Shown here: one piece after another, positions 42,445 to 50,880 of the stretch
Layout: each line of letters starts with the position of its first letter
Position numbering within the stretch: position 1 is the stretch's first letter
NCBI RefSeq assembly: GCF_902706185.1
Contig: NZ_CACSJM010000002.1
Location: 36,937 to 100,936, forward strand
Length of the DNA: 64,000 nucleotides
Direction of reading: 5' to 3'
Origin: Roseomonas sp. 18066
Lineage (GTDB): Bacteria > Pseudomonadota > Alphaproteobacteria > Acetobacterales > Acetobacteraceae
Position numbers and translations under genes: made by a program
The notes under the pieces: model-generated
The model's input: the letters and a program-made list of their open reading frames with translations, nothing else
What the model was told of the DNA's origin: nothing
Database searches by the model: none

Positions 42445-43509
42445 ATGTCTGGCTCGGTCAAGCGGCGCAGCCTGCTTGCTTTCAGCGCCCTGGTGCTGAG
42501 CGTGACGCCGCGCCTGTCCGGCCATGCCGAGCTGGTGCTGGAGCCGACCATGTCCGGCCCGGCCGAATGGGCCGATTTCAAGCGCATCTACATGACCGAT
42601 GCCGGCCGCGTGGTGGATACCGGCAACAAGGACCAGTCGCATTCCGAGGGCCAGGGCTGGGCCATGCTGCTGGCCACCGCCTTCGACGACGAGGCCACCT
42701 TCGACCGGGTCTACAACTGGACCCGGATGACCATGCGCCGGCCCTACGATTCGCTGACCGCCTGGAGCTGGAAGCCGAACCGGACCCGCCCGGTCGAGGA
42801 CATGAACAACGCCACCGACGGCGACCTGTGCATGGCCTGGGCGCTGTACCGCGCCGCCAAGCGCTGGAAGCGGCCGGAGCTGCTGGAGGATGCCCGCACC
42901 ATCGCCCGCGACCTGCACCGGCTCTGCGTGCGCGAGGTCGATGGCCGCGCCGTGCTGCTGCCCGCCGCCTATGGCTTCGAGCATGCCGGCTATGTCGTGG
43001 TGAACCCCTCCTACTATGTCTTCCCCGCCTTCCCGGCGATGGCCGCGCTGATGCCGGAAGGCCGCTGGATGGAGCTGCACCAGCACGGCGTCGCCCTGCT
43101 GCGCGAGGCCCGCTTCGGCCGCTGGGGCCTGCCGGCCGACTGGGTGCGCGTGGCCAATGGCGAGCGGCCGAAGCCTGCCTGGGGCTGGCCGCCGCGCTTC
43201 TCCTACGACGCCGTCCGCGTGCCGCTCTACCTGGCCTGGGCCGGCCTCGGCGACGAGCCGGCGGCGCAGGCGGCGCTCAGCTTCTGGCATTCCTCCCCGG
43301 TCAGCATGCCGGCCTGGACCGAGTTCGGCACCAATGGCGTCTCGCCCTATCCGGCCGACCATGGCATGCGCGCCATCGCCCAGCTGGTCGGCCAGCCCAG
43401 CGCCCGCGCCGAGGAGCTGCCGCAGGTCCGCCACGCGCCGCACTACTACGCCGCCGCCCTGACCCTGCTGTCGCGCATGGCCGCCTTCGAGCGCCCGCCG
43501 ATGGCCTGA
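42445..43509 (+). CDS. GH8 endoglucanase (BcsZ-like)
   Basis: A 354-residue secreted glycosidase. Signal region 'KRRSLLAFSALVLSVTPRLS' (twin-arginine-like). Catalytic acid Glu68 in 'DQSHSEGQGWAMLLATAF', which matches Glu55 of the Acetobacter CMCax type, and Asp125 in 'MNNATDGDLCMAWALYRAA'. 'YVVVNPSYYVFPAFPAMAAL' and 'RFSYDAVRVPLYLAWAGL' complete the (alpha/alpha)6 barrel pattern. GH8 of this kind trims cellulose during export, yet no bcsA/bcsB is in the window. GAGG lies seven bases before the ATG. A hairpin-rich leader region precedes it (42300-42375). Confidence 0.88.
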   Translation: MSGSVKRRSLLAFSALVLSVTPRLSGHAELVLEPTMSGPAEWADFKRIYMTDAGRVVDTGNKDQSHSEGQGWAMLLATAFDDEATFDRVYNWTRMTMRRPYDSLTAWSWKPNRTRPVEDMNNATDGDLCMAWALYRAAKRWKRPELLEDARTIARDLHRLCVREVDGRAVLLPAAYGFEHAGYVVVNPSYYVFPAFPAMAALMPEGRWMELHQHGVALLREARFGRWGLPADWVRVANGERPKPAWGWPPRFSYDAVRVPLYLAWAGLGDEPAAQAALSFWHSSPVSMPAWTEFGTNGVSPYPADHGMRAIAQLVGQPSARAEELPQVRHAPHYYAAALTLLSRMAAFERPPMA

Positions 43510-43547
43510 GGCGCGCCGCGCCTCCCGCCGCCGGTGATGTCGTCCCC

Positions 43548-46421
43548 GTGACCGGCTCCGCCGCCTATCCCTGGCGCCGCCGCGGCCTGGCGGCGGTCGG
43601 CGCCATCGCCCTGCTGCTGGCCGGCGGGCTGGGCGCCAACCTCTGGCTCGACCACCGCAATTCGGCCCGCGCCGCGGAACAGGCCGCCGGCGCCTGGGCC
43701 GCCGCCATGGCCGACCAGGCGGCGACGCTGCTCGACAGCCTCGACCGGCTGATGCAGGGGCTGCAGCTGCTGCCCGCCGAGCCCGGCGCCGCCAGCGCCG
43801 AGATGGAGCGGCGCGAGCGCGCCGGCCCGGCCGGCGCCGTCCTGGCCCTGGCCACCGCCGACGGCCAGCTGCGCCTGCTGACGCCGCAGGCCGCGCGCTA
43901 CCTCGCCGCCCCCGACCTGGCCCCGCTGGCCGCGACCATCGCCGGATTGTCGCCCGTGCCGGAGCTGGTGCTGGCGCCGCTGCTGCGCAGCACCGTCGGG
44001 CCGCTGCTGCCGCTGCTGCGCCGGCTGCCGGGCGGCCAGGTGGCCATGGCGCTGCTGCCGCTGCGGCTGGTCGAGGCCACCTATGCCCGGATCGGCCTGC
44101 CGCCCGGCAGCGGGCTGGCGCTGCTCGACCGCCAGGGCAGGCTGCTGGCCAGCCTGCCGCCACGGCCCGAGGCGCTGGGCCTGCCGCTGCCCGGCCTGCC
44201 GGAGGCCGCCCGCGTCGCCGGCCCGCTGGCCTGGCGCGGCGCGCTGCTGCTGCCGGCCGGCCCCGCCTATGCGGTCGCCGCCGCCCTGCCCGGCCTGCCG
44301 GCGATCCAGCTCGCCACCCAGCAGGAGGCCGCGGCGCTGGCCCCCTGGATCCGGCGGGCGCGCTGGGCGGTGCTGCTGACCGGGCTGTCGCTGCTGGCGA
44401 TCGGCGCCGGCGCCTGGCTGCTGCTGCGCGAGGCCGGCCGCCGCCTGGCCAGCCAGGCCGCCGCCAGCCGCCGGCTGGAGGAGCTGGCCCAGGCCTCGGC
44501 CGAGATCGGCCTGCAGGGCGAGCTGCCGGACATGCTGCAGCGCATCGCCCGCCTGGCCCGCCGCGCCGGCGGCGCCGGCTTCGCCACCCTGGCCCTGCAG
44601 GACGGGCTGCCGCGCCGCCCGGTGCTCGACCTCGCCCCCGGCGCCGCGCTGCCCGAAGCCGAGCGCGCCCGGCTGCAGGTGCTGGCCGCGACCCCCGCCC
44701 TGGCCGCCGGCCCGGCGCCGCTGCTGCTGCCCGGCGATGCCGCCGCCGGCCGGCTGCCGGCGCTCGCCCTGCCGCTGCAGGATGCCGAGGGCGCGCCGCT
44801 CGGCCTGCTGCTGCTGGCCGGCCCGGACGGTGGCGCCGATGGGGGTGGGGCGGCGTTCAGCGCCGACGACATCGCCACCCTGCAGCCGCTGGCCCGCCTG
44901 GCCGAGATCGCGCTGCGCAACCGCGGGCTGATCGGCGCCCTGCGCGCCGCGGTGGAGGAGGCCGAGAGCGGCCGCGCCCGGGTCGAGGCGGTGCTGGAAT
45001 CGCTCGATGACGGCTTCCTGGCGCTCGATCTCGACTGGCGCATCACCTATGCCAATGGCGCCGCGCGGCGGCTGCTGGGCGATGCCGCCCGGCCGCTGCA
45101 GGCCGAGGTGCTGTGGCAGCGCCTGCCCGACCTGGCCGCCGGCTGCGCCCTGACCCGGCTGCACCGCGTCGCCGCCCGCGCCGAGCGCGCCGATTTCGAG
45201 GCCGGCCTGCCGGCGCTGGACCGCCGCTTCCGGCTGATCGCGCATCCGGCCGGCGACGGCGTCGCGCTGTATCTGCGGCCGCTGGCCGAGGCGCCGACGC
45301 CCCCCTCCCGCCGGCTGCAGCAGCGGCGGCTGGCGCTGGCGGGCCGGATGGCCGGGCGGCTCGGCGCCGATGTGCGCGGGCTGCTGGCCCAGGTCGCCAC
45401 CCAGGCCGAGACGCTGGAGGCGGCGCTGCGCGACCGCGCCCCGGGCCTGGCCGGCCTCGCCCGGCAGATCCTGGCCGCCAGCCAGCGCGGCACGGCGCAG
45501 TGGAACCGGCTGCAGGACATGGCGCGGCCCTATCCGCGGCCGCCGCAGCCGACCGACCTGGCCGCCCGGCTGCGCGACTTCCTGCCGGTGCTGCGCCGCG
45601 CCCTCGGCCCCGAGCTGACGCTGACCCTGGCGGCGCCGGAAGGCCTGCCGCGGCCGATGCTGGCGCCGGCGGCGCTGGAGGATGCGCTGCTCGGCATGCT
45701 GGGGCACCTCGCCGAGCTGCTGCCGCCGGGCGGCCGGCTGGCGCTCAGCCTGGATGAGGGCCGCCTGCCGCTGCCGGTCGGCGGCGACCCCGGCCATGCC
45801 CGCCCGGTGCAGGCCCTGGCGCTGCGCCTCGAGGGCCGCGGCCCGCCGGGCTGGCGGGCGCCTGCCGGCCCGGTCGAGCCGCTGTCGGAAGACAGCCTGG
45901 CCGCCATCGCCGGCTTCGCACGCCGCCAGGGCGGGCTGCTGCGGGCGGAACCCGTGCCACCCCAGGGGCCGGTCGGCGGCTGGCGCCTGGCGCTGCTGCT
46001 GCCGGTGGCGCCGCCCGCGCCGCCGCGCGCGCCGCTGGCCGCGCATGTGCTGCTGGTCGAGGACGAGGCGCCGCTGCGCGCCCGCATGGCCGGGCAGCTG
46101 CATGAGCTCGGCTATGCCGTCACCGCCGTCGCCGACGGGCCGGCCGCGCTCGGCGCCGTGGCGGAGGGCACCCGCCCCGATTTGCTGCTGACCGATGTGG
46201 TGCTGCCCGGCGGGCTCAGCGGCGTGCGGCTGGCGGCGGAGCTGCGCGCCCGCCAGCCCGGCCTGCCGGTGCTGCTGGTCTCCGCCTTCACCCCGCAGCC
46301 CGAGGCCCTGGCCGCTGAGGCCCTGGCCGCCGAGGCGCTGCCGCTGCTGGCCAAGCCGGTCGGCACCGCCGAGCTCGGCCTGCGCCTGGCCGCCCTGCTG
46401 GCCCCGCCCGCCGCAGCCTGA
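43548..46421 (+). CDS. Hybrid histidine-kinase-like protein with degenerate kinase core and intact receiver
   Basis: A 957-residue protein. Membrane helices near residues 10-30 and 268-292 flank a periplasmic sensor. Then a GAF-like region (about 310-460), a PAS-like region ('VLESLDDGFLALDLDWRITY', about 483-502), a DHp-like helix and ATPase-like domain (590-810) and a C-terminal receiver ('HVLLVEDEAPLRARMAGQLH', 'LLLTDVVLPGGLSG', 'LPLLAKPVGTAELG'). In 'GRLGADVRGLLAQV' (aligned to the usual GGVAHDFNNLL) Ala607 replaces the phosphorylated His; 'MLGHLAELLPPGGRL' lacks the N-box Asn; the G1 and G2 glycine motifs are missing. So it is probably a pseudokinase. GTG start at 43548, 38 bases after the glucanase; the much longer open frame overlaps that gene and is rejected. 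Confidence 0.78.
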   Translation: MTGSAAYPWRRRGLAAVGAIALLLAGGLGANLWLDHRNSARAAEQAAGAWAAAMADQAATLLDSLDRLMQGLQLLPAEPGAASAEMERRERAGPAGAVLALATADGQLRLLTPQAARYLAAPDLAPLAATIAGLSPVPELVLAPLLRSTVGPLLPLLRRLPGGQVAMALLPLRLVEATYARIGLPPGSGLALLDRQGRLLASLPPRPEALGLPLPGLPEAARVAGPLAWRGALLLPAGPAYAVAAALPGLPAIQLATQQEAAALAPWIRRARWAVLLTGLSLLAIGAGAWLLLREAGRRLASQAAASRRLEELAQASAEIGLQGELPDMLQRIARLARRAGGAGFATLALQDGLPRRPVLDLAPGAALPEAERARLQVLAATPALAAGPAPLLLPGDAAAGRLPALALPLQDAEGAPLGLLLLAGPDGGADGGGAAFSADDIATLQPLARLAEIALRNRGLIGALRAAVEEAESGRARVEAVLESLDDGFLALDLDWRITYANGAARRLLGDAARPLQAEVLWQRLPDLAAGCALTRLHRVAARAERADFEAGLPALDRRFRLIAHPAGDGVALYLRPLAEAPTPPSRRLQQRRLALAGRMAGRLGADVRGLLAQVATQAETLEAALRDRAPGLAGLARQILAASQRGTAQWNRLQDMARPYPRPPQPTDLAARLRDFLPVLRRALGPELTLTLAAPEGLPRPMLAPAALEDALLGMLGHLAELLPPGGRLALSLDEGRLPLPVGGDPGHARPVQALALRLEGRGPPGWRAPAGPVEPLSEDSLAAIAGFARRQGGLLRAEPVPPQGPVGGWRLALLLPVAPPAPPRAPLAAHVLLVEDEAPLRARMAGQLHELGYAVTAVADGPAALGAVAEGTRPDLLLTDVVLPGGLSGVRLAAELRARQPGLPVLLVSAFTPQPEALAAEALAAEALPLLAKPVGTAELGLRLAALLAPPAAA

Positions 46422-46490
46422 GCGTTACAACTTTCGCGCGAGGTGATTTTCTCGACACTTACTGACAAGACAGCGCGGCCAAGTTCCTGC

Positions 46491-46496
46491 TATTTT
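46491..46496 (+). promoter_or_regulatory. Possible -10 of the HD-GYP gene giving a near-leaderless transcript
   Basis: TATTTT lies seven bases before the ATG at 46504, in an A/T-rich gap of 82 bases; AAGACA 18 bases upstream could be the -35. No ribosome-binding site precedes the ATG. Confidence 0.3.
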
Positions 46497-46503
46497 AACG
46501 TGC

Positions 46504-47274
46504 ATGCAAACCTGCCACACCGTGCTGGAGGCCCGCGCGCCGCTGCCGCAGCCGGGCGTGCCAGGGGATTTCCCCGACGACCTGCCGCGACAGAGCCTGC
46601 GCCTGCTGGCGGCGATCCGGCGTCACCATCCCGCGACCGCCGACCATTCCGTGCGCGTCGCCACGGTGCTGCTGGCCATGTGGTCGCGCCAGCCGGCGCT
46701 GCTGGGCGATGCCGCCCTCGTGGTTTCCGCCGGGCTGCTGCATGACCTGGGAAAGCTCTTCGTGCCGCTGCCGCTGCTGGAGGCGCCGCGCGGCCTGACC
46801 GAGCCCGAGATGCGCGCCATCCGCGCCCATCCGGTCACCGGGGCCGAGACCCTGGCGGCGCTGCGCTTCCCCGAGGCGGTGGTCGCCGCCGCCCGCGACC
46901 ATCACGAGCGCTGGCAGGGTGGCGGCTATCCCAGCGGCCTGCCCGGCGACCGGCTGCTGCCGCTGGCGCGCGCCGTCTGCGTCGCCGATTCCTTCGTCGC
47001 CATGATCGAGCCCGGCCGCGCCTATCGCCCGACCCTGACCGTCGCCGCCGCCCTGGCCGAGGTCGAGGCCTGTTCCGGCACCCAGTTCGACCCGGATTTC
47101 GCGCAGCTGCTGGTCGAGGGGCTGGGCCCCTCCTTCCAGGCCGAGCTGCGCCTGGACCTGCCGGCCGGCCAGCCCGCTTTGCCGCAGCACGGCCACCAGC
47201 ATGGCGCCGTCGCCGGGCTGCTGCCCTCGCATCTGCTGGAGCGCGCGCTGCGCCTGCCGCCCTGCCCCTGGTGA
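46504..47274 (+). CDS. HD-GYP domain cyclic-di-GMP phosphodiesterase
   Basis: A 256-residue cytoplasmic protein that is mainly one HD-GYP domain. His48 in 'TADHSVRVATVLLAMW', His80-Asp81 in 'SAGLLHDLGKLFVPLPLL', then 'IRAHPVTGAETLAAL' and 'ARDHHERWQGGGYPSGLPGD' with the GYP triplet at 141-143 (the usual Asp before GxGYP is Gln). It would degrade cyclic-di-GMP to pGpG or GMP. There is no receiver domain, so its control must be by partner: the receiver-bearing pseudokinase just upstream is the natural candidate. The start has no ribosome site; see the -10 at 46491. Confidence 0.85.
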   Translation: MQTCHTVLEARAPLPQPGVPGDFPDDLPRQSLRLLAAIRRHHPATADHSVRVATVLLAMWSRQPALLGDAALVVSAGLLHDLGKLFVPLPLLEAPRGLTEPEMRAIRAHPVTGAETLAALRFPEAVVAAARDHHERWQGGGYPSGLPGDRLLPLARAVCVADSFVAMIEPGRAYRPTLTVAAALAEVEACSGTQFDPDFAQLLVEGLGPSFQAELRLDLPAGQPALPQHGHQHGAVAGLLPSHLLERALRLPPCPW

Positions 47275-47281
47275 CGACGCC

Positions 47282-47932
47282 TCAGCGCGTGCCGGGGATC
47301 AGCCCGGGCGGCAGCCCCTGCGGCAGGCTGACCGCCTGGTAGCCCGGCGGCACCTGGAAACGTGCCGGATCCTGCGCGACATAGGCGACGCTGGTCGCCT
47401 CCAGGCTGCCCTGCTGCCCGTCATGCGACCCGCTGGCCCTGAGCATCACCCCGTCCTGGGTCAGGCAGACCTGCCCCGTGCCCTCGCGGCTGGTGACCTG
47501 CCAGTTGTCGCAACGCAGCCCGGCCACCGTGGCGCTGCCGGCCGGCGTCATCCGCGTGCCCGGCGGCAGGTTGTCCAGCATCGGCCAGGGCCCCTTGCCC
47601 GGCAGCCGCACCACCATCCGCGTGCTGTCCATCACCATCTGCGCCTGGCTGGACGGCAGGTCGAGCAGCAGCCAGCCCGGCAGCCCCGGCGGCTCCACCC
47701 GCAGCCGCTGCGCCGCGGCCAGCCAGCTGGCGGCCACCGTCTGCGGCGGCCGGTTGCCGCTGGTCATCCGGTAGGTCACCGTCACGTCGCGCTGCGGCCG
47801 CAGCTGCGTCGGCGCCGGCTGCGGCGATGGCGGCGATTGCGGCTGGGCCAGCGCGGGGGTCGCCATCAGCGCCAGCGCGGCCAGGACGCTCAGGCCCCAG
47901 GGGCGGCCCTGGGGAAGGCGGGAGTTGTTCAT
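47282..47932 (-). CDS. Secreted beta-rich protein, DUF4412-like
   Basis: A 216-residue protein. Signal peptide residues 1-29 ('[17 protein letters not shown]'), a Pro-rich linker, then a beta-strand pattern in which '[20 protein letters not shown]', '[20 protein letters not shown]', '[20 protein letters not shown]' and '[20 protein letters not shown]' are typical of periplasmic proteins of the DUF4412/LolA-like type; two Cys could form a disulfide. The end '[18 protein letters not shown]' resembles family members that carry 'F.pPaGY'. Function unknown. Convergent with the HD-GYP gene (seven-base gap). Confidence 0.65.
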   Translation of the reverse strand: MNNSRLPQGRPWGLSVLAALALMATPALAQPQSPPSPQPAPTQLRPQRDVTVTYRMTSGNRPPQTVAASWLAAAQRLRVEPPGLPGWLLLDLPSSQAQMVMDSTRMVVRLPGKGPWPMLDNLPPGTRMTPAGSATVAGLRCDNWQVTSREGTGQVCLTQDGVMLRASGSHDGQQGSLEATSVAYVAQDPARFQVPPGYQAVSLPQGLPPGLIPGTR

Positions 47933-48075
47933 TCGGCTGGCTCCTTCGCCGCCCGCCTCGCGCCAGGCGCCAGGGGGCCGCGGATCATCGCCGGAAGCTG
48001 GGCCTGGGGGGTGGCTTGCGCTCCCGGGCCGCCGGCCGCACCCTGCTTCCGACCCAGCCCTGCATGAAGGAAGAA

Positions 48076-48831
48076 ATGTCCATGAGCAAGATTGCCGTCG
48101 TCACCGGCGCGGGAAGCGGCATCGGCCGTGCCGCCGCGCTCGCGCTGCTGGAAGCGGGCTGGAGCGTCGCCCTGGCCGGCCGCCGCGCCGACGCGCTGCA
48201 GGCGACCGTCGCCGCCGCAGGTGCCGCCGGCGAGCGCTGCCTGCCGGTCGCGACCGATGTCGGCGACGCGGCCTCGGTGGCGGCGCTCTTCGCGGCGGTG
48301 CAGCAGAAATGGGGCCGGCTCGACCTGCTGTTCAACAATGCCGGACGCGGCAGCCCCTCGGTCGATTTCGACGAGCTCACCCACGAGGACTGGTTCGGCG
48401 TGGTCGCGGCCAACCTGAACGGCGCCTTCCTCTGCGCCCAGGAAGCCTATCGCATGATGAAGCACCAGGACCCGGTGGGCGGCCGCATCATCAACAACGG
48501 CTCGATCAGCGCCCATGCGCCGCGGCCGGGCTCGGCGCCCTATACCGCCACCAAGCACGCCATCACCGGCCTGACCAAGTCGATCAGCCTCGATGGCCGC
48601 AAATGGGACATCGCCTGCAGCCAGATCGACATCGGCAACGCGGCGACGGAAATGACCGACCGGATGACCAAGGGCGTGCCCCAGGCCAATGGCACCAGCC
48701 TGGTCGAGCCGCGCATGGACGCCCGCCATGTCGGCAATGCGGTGCTGCAGATCGCCTCGCTGCCGCTGGATACCAACGTGCAGTTCATGACCATCATGGC
48801 AACCAAGATGCCCTTCGTCGGGCGCGGGTAG
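48076..48831 (+). CDS. Short-chain dehydrogenase/reductase (SDR)
   Basis: A 251-residue classical SDR. Cofactor loop '[20 protein letters not shown]' (about residues 7-26), 'LAGRRADAL' favouring NADP(H), 'LFNNAGRG' (NNAG), Ser in '[20 protein letters not shown]' and the catalytic Tyr-x3-Lys in '[20 protein letters not shown]'. It oxidises or reduces a hydroxyl/ketone; the substrate is unknown. Three close ATGs (48064, 48076, 48082) share the AGGA site; 48076 is chosen. Followed by a GAATTC-family hairpin and convergent with the Bug gene. Confidence 0.9.
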   Translation: MSMSKIAVVTGAGSGIGRAAALALLEAGWSVALAGRRADALQATVAAAGAAGERCLPVATDVGDAASVAALFAAVQQKWGRLDLLFNNAGRGSPSVDFDELTHEDWFGVVAANLNGAFLCAQEAYRMMKHQDPVGGRIINNGSISAHAPRPGSAPYTATKHAITGLTKSISLDGRKWDIACSQIDIGNAATEMTDRMTKGVPQANGTSLVEPRMDARHVGNAVLQIASLPLDTNVQFMTIMATKMPFVGRG

Positions 48832-48843
48832 GACAAGAAAAGG

Positions 48844-48899
48844 CTGGGGGAAGAAAGTATTCTTCCCCCAGGCCCCCTTCATCTATTTTTGTCTTTTAG
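48844..48899 (+). terminator. G/C-rich hairpin terminator (copy D) between SDR and Bug genes
   Basis: CTGGGGGAAGAA and its complement with loop AGTA (48844-48871), followed by GCCCCCTTCATCTATTTTTG and TCTTTTA. Same plan as the GAATTC-type hairpins but with a different loop. Confidence 0.75.
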
Positions 48900-49891
48900 T
48901 CGACCTGGGCGCCGGAGCGGCGCACCACTTCGGCCCAGCGGGCAATGTCGCGCTCCTGCAGCGCGCGGAACTCGGCCGAGGTCGTCAGCGTGCTCGGCGT
49001 GATGCCCTGGCTCTCCACCAGCCACTTCTTGAAGTCCGCGCTGCTGATGATCTTCTGGATCTCGGCATTCATCCGCTCGGCGATCGCCGTCGGCAGGCCC
49101 GGCGGCGCGAAGATGCCGTACCAGGTGCTGCTGTCGAAGCCCGGCAGGTTGCAGGCCTCGGCCACCGTCGGCACATCCGGCAGCGCCGGCAGCCGCTGCG
49201 ACGTGGTCACCGCCAGGCCACGCACCTGGCCCTGGCTGATATAGCCGATCGCCGGGCCGGACTGGTTGAAGAACAGGTCGACATCGCCAGCCAGCAGCGC
49301 GGTCTGCGCGCCGGGCTGGCCGCGGAACGGCACATGCACGATGTCGATATTGGTGACCTGGGCGAACTGCGCCCCGGCCAGATGCGTCGAGGCGCCATTG
49401 CCGGTCGAGGCATAGTTCAACGCCCCCGGCCGCGCCCGCGCCGCCGCCAGCACCGCCTGGCAGCTGTTGAGCTGCGGTCGCTTCTCTGCGCTGACCGTCA
49501 GCACGTTCGGCACATCGCCCAGATGGGTGATCGCCGTGCTGTCCTTCACCACGTCGAAGGGCAGGCTGCGATACAGCGTGGCATTGATGGCATGCGTGCC
49601 TGCCGTGCCGAACAGGAACAGATAGCCATCCGGCCGCGCCTTGGCGGTGAAGTCGCTGGCGATATTGCCGCCGGCGCCGGAGCGGCTGTCCACCACCACC
49701 GGCACGCCCAGCGCGCGGGACAGCGGCTCGGCCAGCTTGCGGGCGTAGATGTCGGTGCCCGCCCCGTTCGGGAAGCCCCCCATCAGCGTGATCGGACGGT
49801 TCGGCCAGGGCGCTTCCTGCGCCTGCACGGGGGAGAGGGAGATCAGCGGCAGCAGCCCGGCAACGGCCAGACCAAGAAGGCGACGACGCAT
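48896..49891 (-). CDS. Bug-family (TctC) tripartite-type substrate-binding protein
   Basis: A 331-residue periplasmic binding protein. Signal peptide residues 1-24 ('LLGLAVAGLLPLISLSPVQA'). Start of the mature part 'WPNRPITLMGGFPNGAGTD' is the Bug signature (the usual VP[FY]xPGG is replaced by GGFPNGA), followed by 'VVDSRSGAGGNIASDFTAKA', 'DGYLFLFGTAGTHAINATLY' and 'VHVPFRGQPGAQTALLAGDV'. Such proteins bind small carboxylates for a TctAB carrier; no carrier gene is here, as is usual for Bug orphans. ATG 49891 preferred, ATG 49903 possible. Confidence 0.92.
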   Translation of the reverse strand: MRRRLLGLAVAGLLPLISLSPVQAQEAPWPNRPITLMGGFPNGAGTDIYARKLAEPLSRALGVPVVVDSRSGAGGNIASDFTAKARPDGYLFLFGTAGTHAINATLYRSLPFDVVKDSTAITHLGDVPNVLTVSAEKRPQLNSCQAVLAAARARPGALNYASTGNGASTHLAGAQFAQVTNIDIVHVPFRGQPGAQTALLAGDVDLFFNQSGPAIGYISQGQVRGLAVTTSQRLPALPDVPTVAEACNLPGFDSSTWYGIFAPPGLPTAIAERMNAEIQKIISSADFKKWLVESQGITPSTLTTSAEFRALQERDIARWAEVVRRSGAQVD

Positions 49892-49995
49892 CGTAAGCCA
49901 CATCCTGCGGTGAAGTTACGTGCAGGTTATCCTTACGATCCCCTCGCCGAGAACCCGTTCATTCGTGAAAACCCCGGCCGCCAGCCGCGCTCTGC

Positions 49996-50727
49996 TCAAA
50001 GATGTCGCAGATCCTGCAGGCATCGGGGCACCAGCGCGCCCAGCCCGATGGCATGCCCGGCCAGCTGCTGGCGGATCTGCAGCGCCTGCAGCCGCGCGGC
50101 TTCCTTCAGCACGTCGGTATCCTCCATCGCGCCCAGCGCCGCGCTTTCGTCATCCATCCGCTCCAGCGCCATGGCCAGCTGCGCCTCGACCGAGCGATGC
50201 GCCTCCTCCAGCCGGCTGCGCGCCTCCTCCAGGCTGCGCATCACCGGGCCGAAGCCCTCCGCCGCCTGATGCGCCGCATGGTGGTCGGCCGGCACCCGCG
50301 GCAGCAGGCTGGCAATGCGCTCCATCCGCTGCAGCCCGATGGCGACCAGCCCCTGCCCGTCCTCCCCCTGCAGCAGCATATGGCCGACATTGCGCGAGGC
50401 CGCCAGCAGCCCCACCACCTCATGCACCGCATGCTGGTAGCGCAGCGTCGCCGCGTCCCAGGAGGCCGGCGGCAGGCCCGGCTCGCTCAGCACGCCGAGG
50501 ATGCGGCTGGCCTCGTCCGCCATCACCGCCACATCCTCCAGCACCTGGCGGACCACATCCAGCAGGGCCTTGGCGCTGCTCAGCTGCCGGCCGAAGGACA
50601 GGATGCCGTCCAGCCGCGCCGTCGACGCCAGCCCGCCCTCGGCGCCCAGGCCGGGCCGCCCCCCGCCGGGCGCGGCCACGGACGGGGACAGCCCGGAGGC
50701 CTGGGGAAATCCGGGTTCGACGATCAT
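49996..50727 (-). CDS. Helical protein with a flagellin-like C-terminus
   Basis: A 243-residue protein without signal peptide. N-terminus (about 40 residues) Gly/Pro-rich, then long helices. The last 70 residues, 'RSRLEEAHRSVEAQLAMALE' ... 'EDTDVLKEAARLQALQIRQQ' ... 'LAGHAIGLGALVPRCLQDL', match the pattern of flagellin D1-D0 C-terminal helices (EDADxAxExxxLxxxQIxQQxGxxAL). The matching flagellin N-terminus (hook-like D0 helix) is not seen, although 'GRQLSSAKALLDVVR' is faintly similar to 'G.rInSAkDDaAG'. It may be a flagellin relative, a hook-associated-like protein or a chance coiled coil. No flagellar gene is nearby. GGAGGG precedes the ATG. Confidence 0.5.
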   Translation of the reverse strand: MIVEPGFPQASGLSPSVAAPGGGRPGLGAEGGLASTARLDGILSFGRQLSSAKALLDVVRQVLEDVAVMADEASRILGVLSEPGLPPASWDAATLRYQHAVHEVVGLLAASRNVGHMLLQGEDGQGLVAIGLQRMERIASLLPRVPADHHAAHQAAEGFGPVMRSLEEARSRLEEAHRSVEAQLAMALERMDDESAALGAMEDTDVLKEAARLQALQIRQQLAGHAIGLGALVPRCLQDLRHL

Positions 50728-50853
50728 GGGGCTGTTCCCTCCGGCCGGATCGGCCGGCTGCCCCCGGAGTGTGCCGCGCAATGCTGAATGCGGGCTGAAC
50801 AATGCGAAAACCCCCGGCGCCAGGGGCACCGGGGGTCAACACGCTTCCGTGTA

Positions 50854-50871
50854 CCCCGCCCGAGGGCGGGG
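50854..50871 (-). terminator. G/C-rich hairpin after the cold-shock protein gene
   Basis: CCCCGCCC-TC-GGGCGGGG on the minus strand, ten bases beyond the stop, without a T tract; a second small hairpin ACACG-GAAG-CGTGT follows. Not a typical intrinsic terminator; may protect the 3' end. Confidence 0.45.
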
Positions 50872-50880
50872 CGGGCCGGA

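Noticed and set aside
42348..46421. 1357-residue protein starting before the GH8 gene
   Set aside because: Its first 400 codons overlap the well-supported glucanase in another frame and have no family features; the kinase-like protein starts at GTG 43548.
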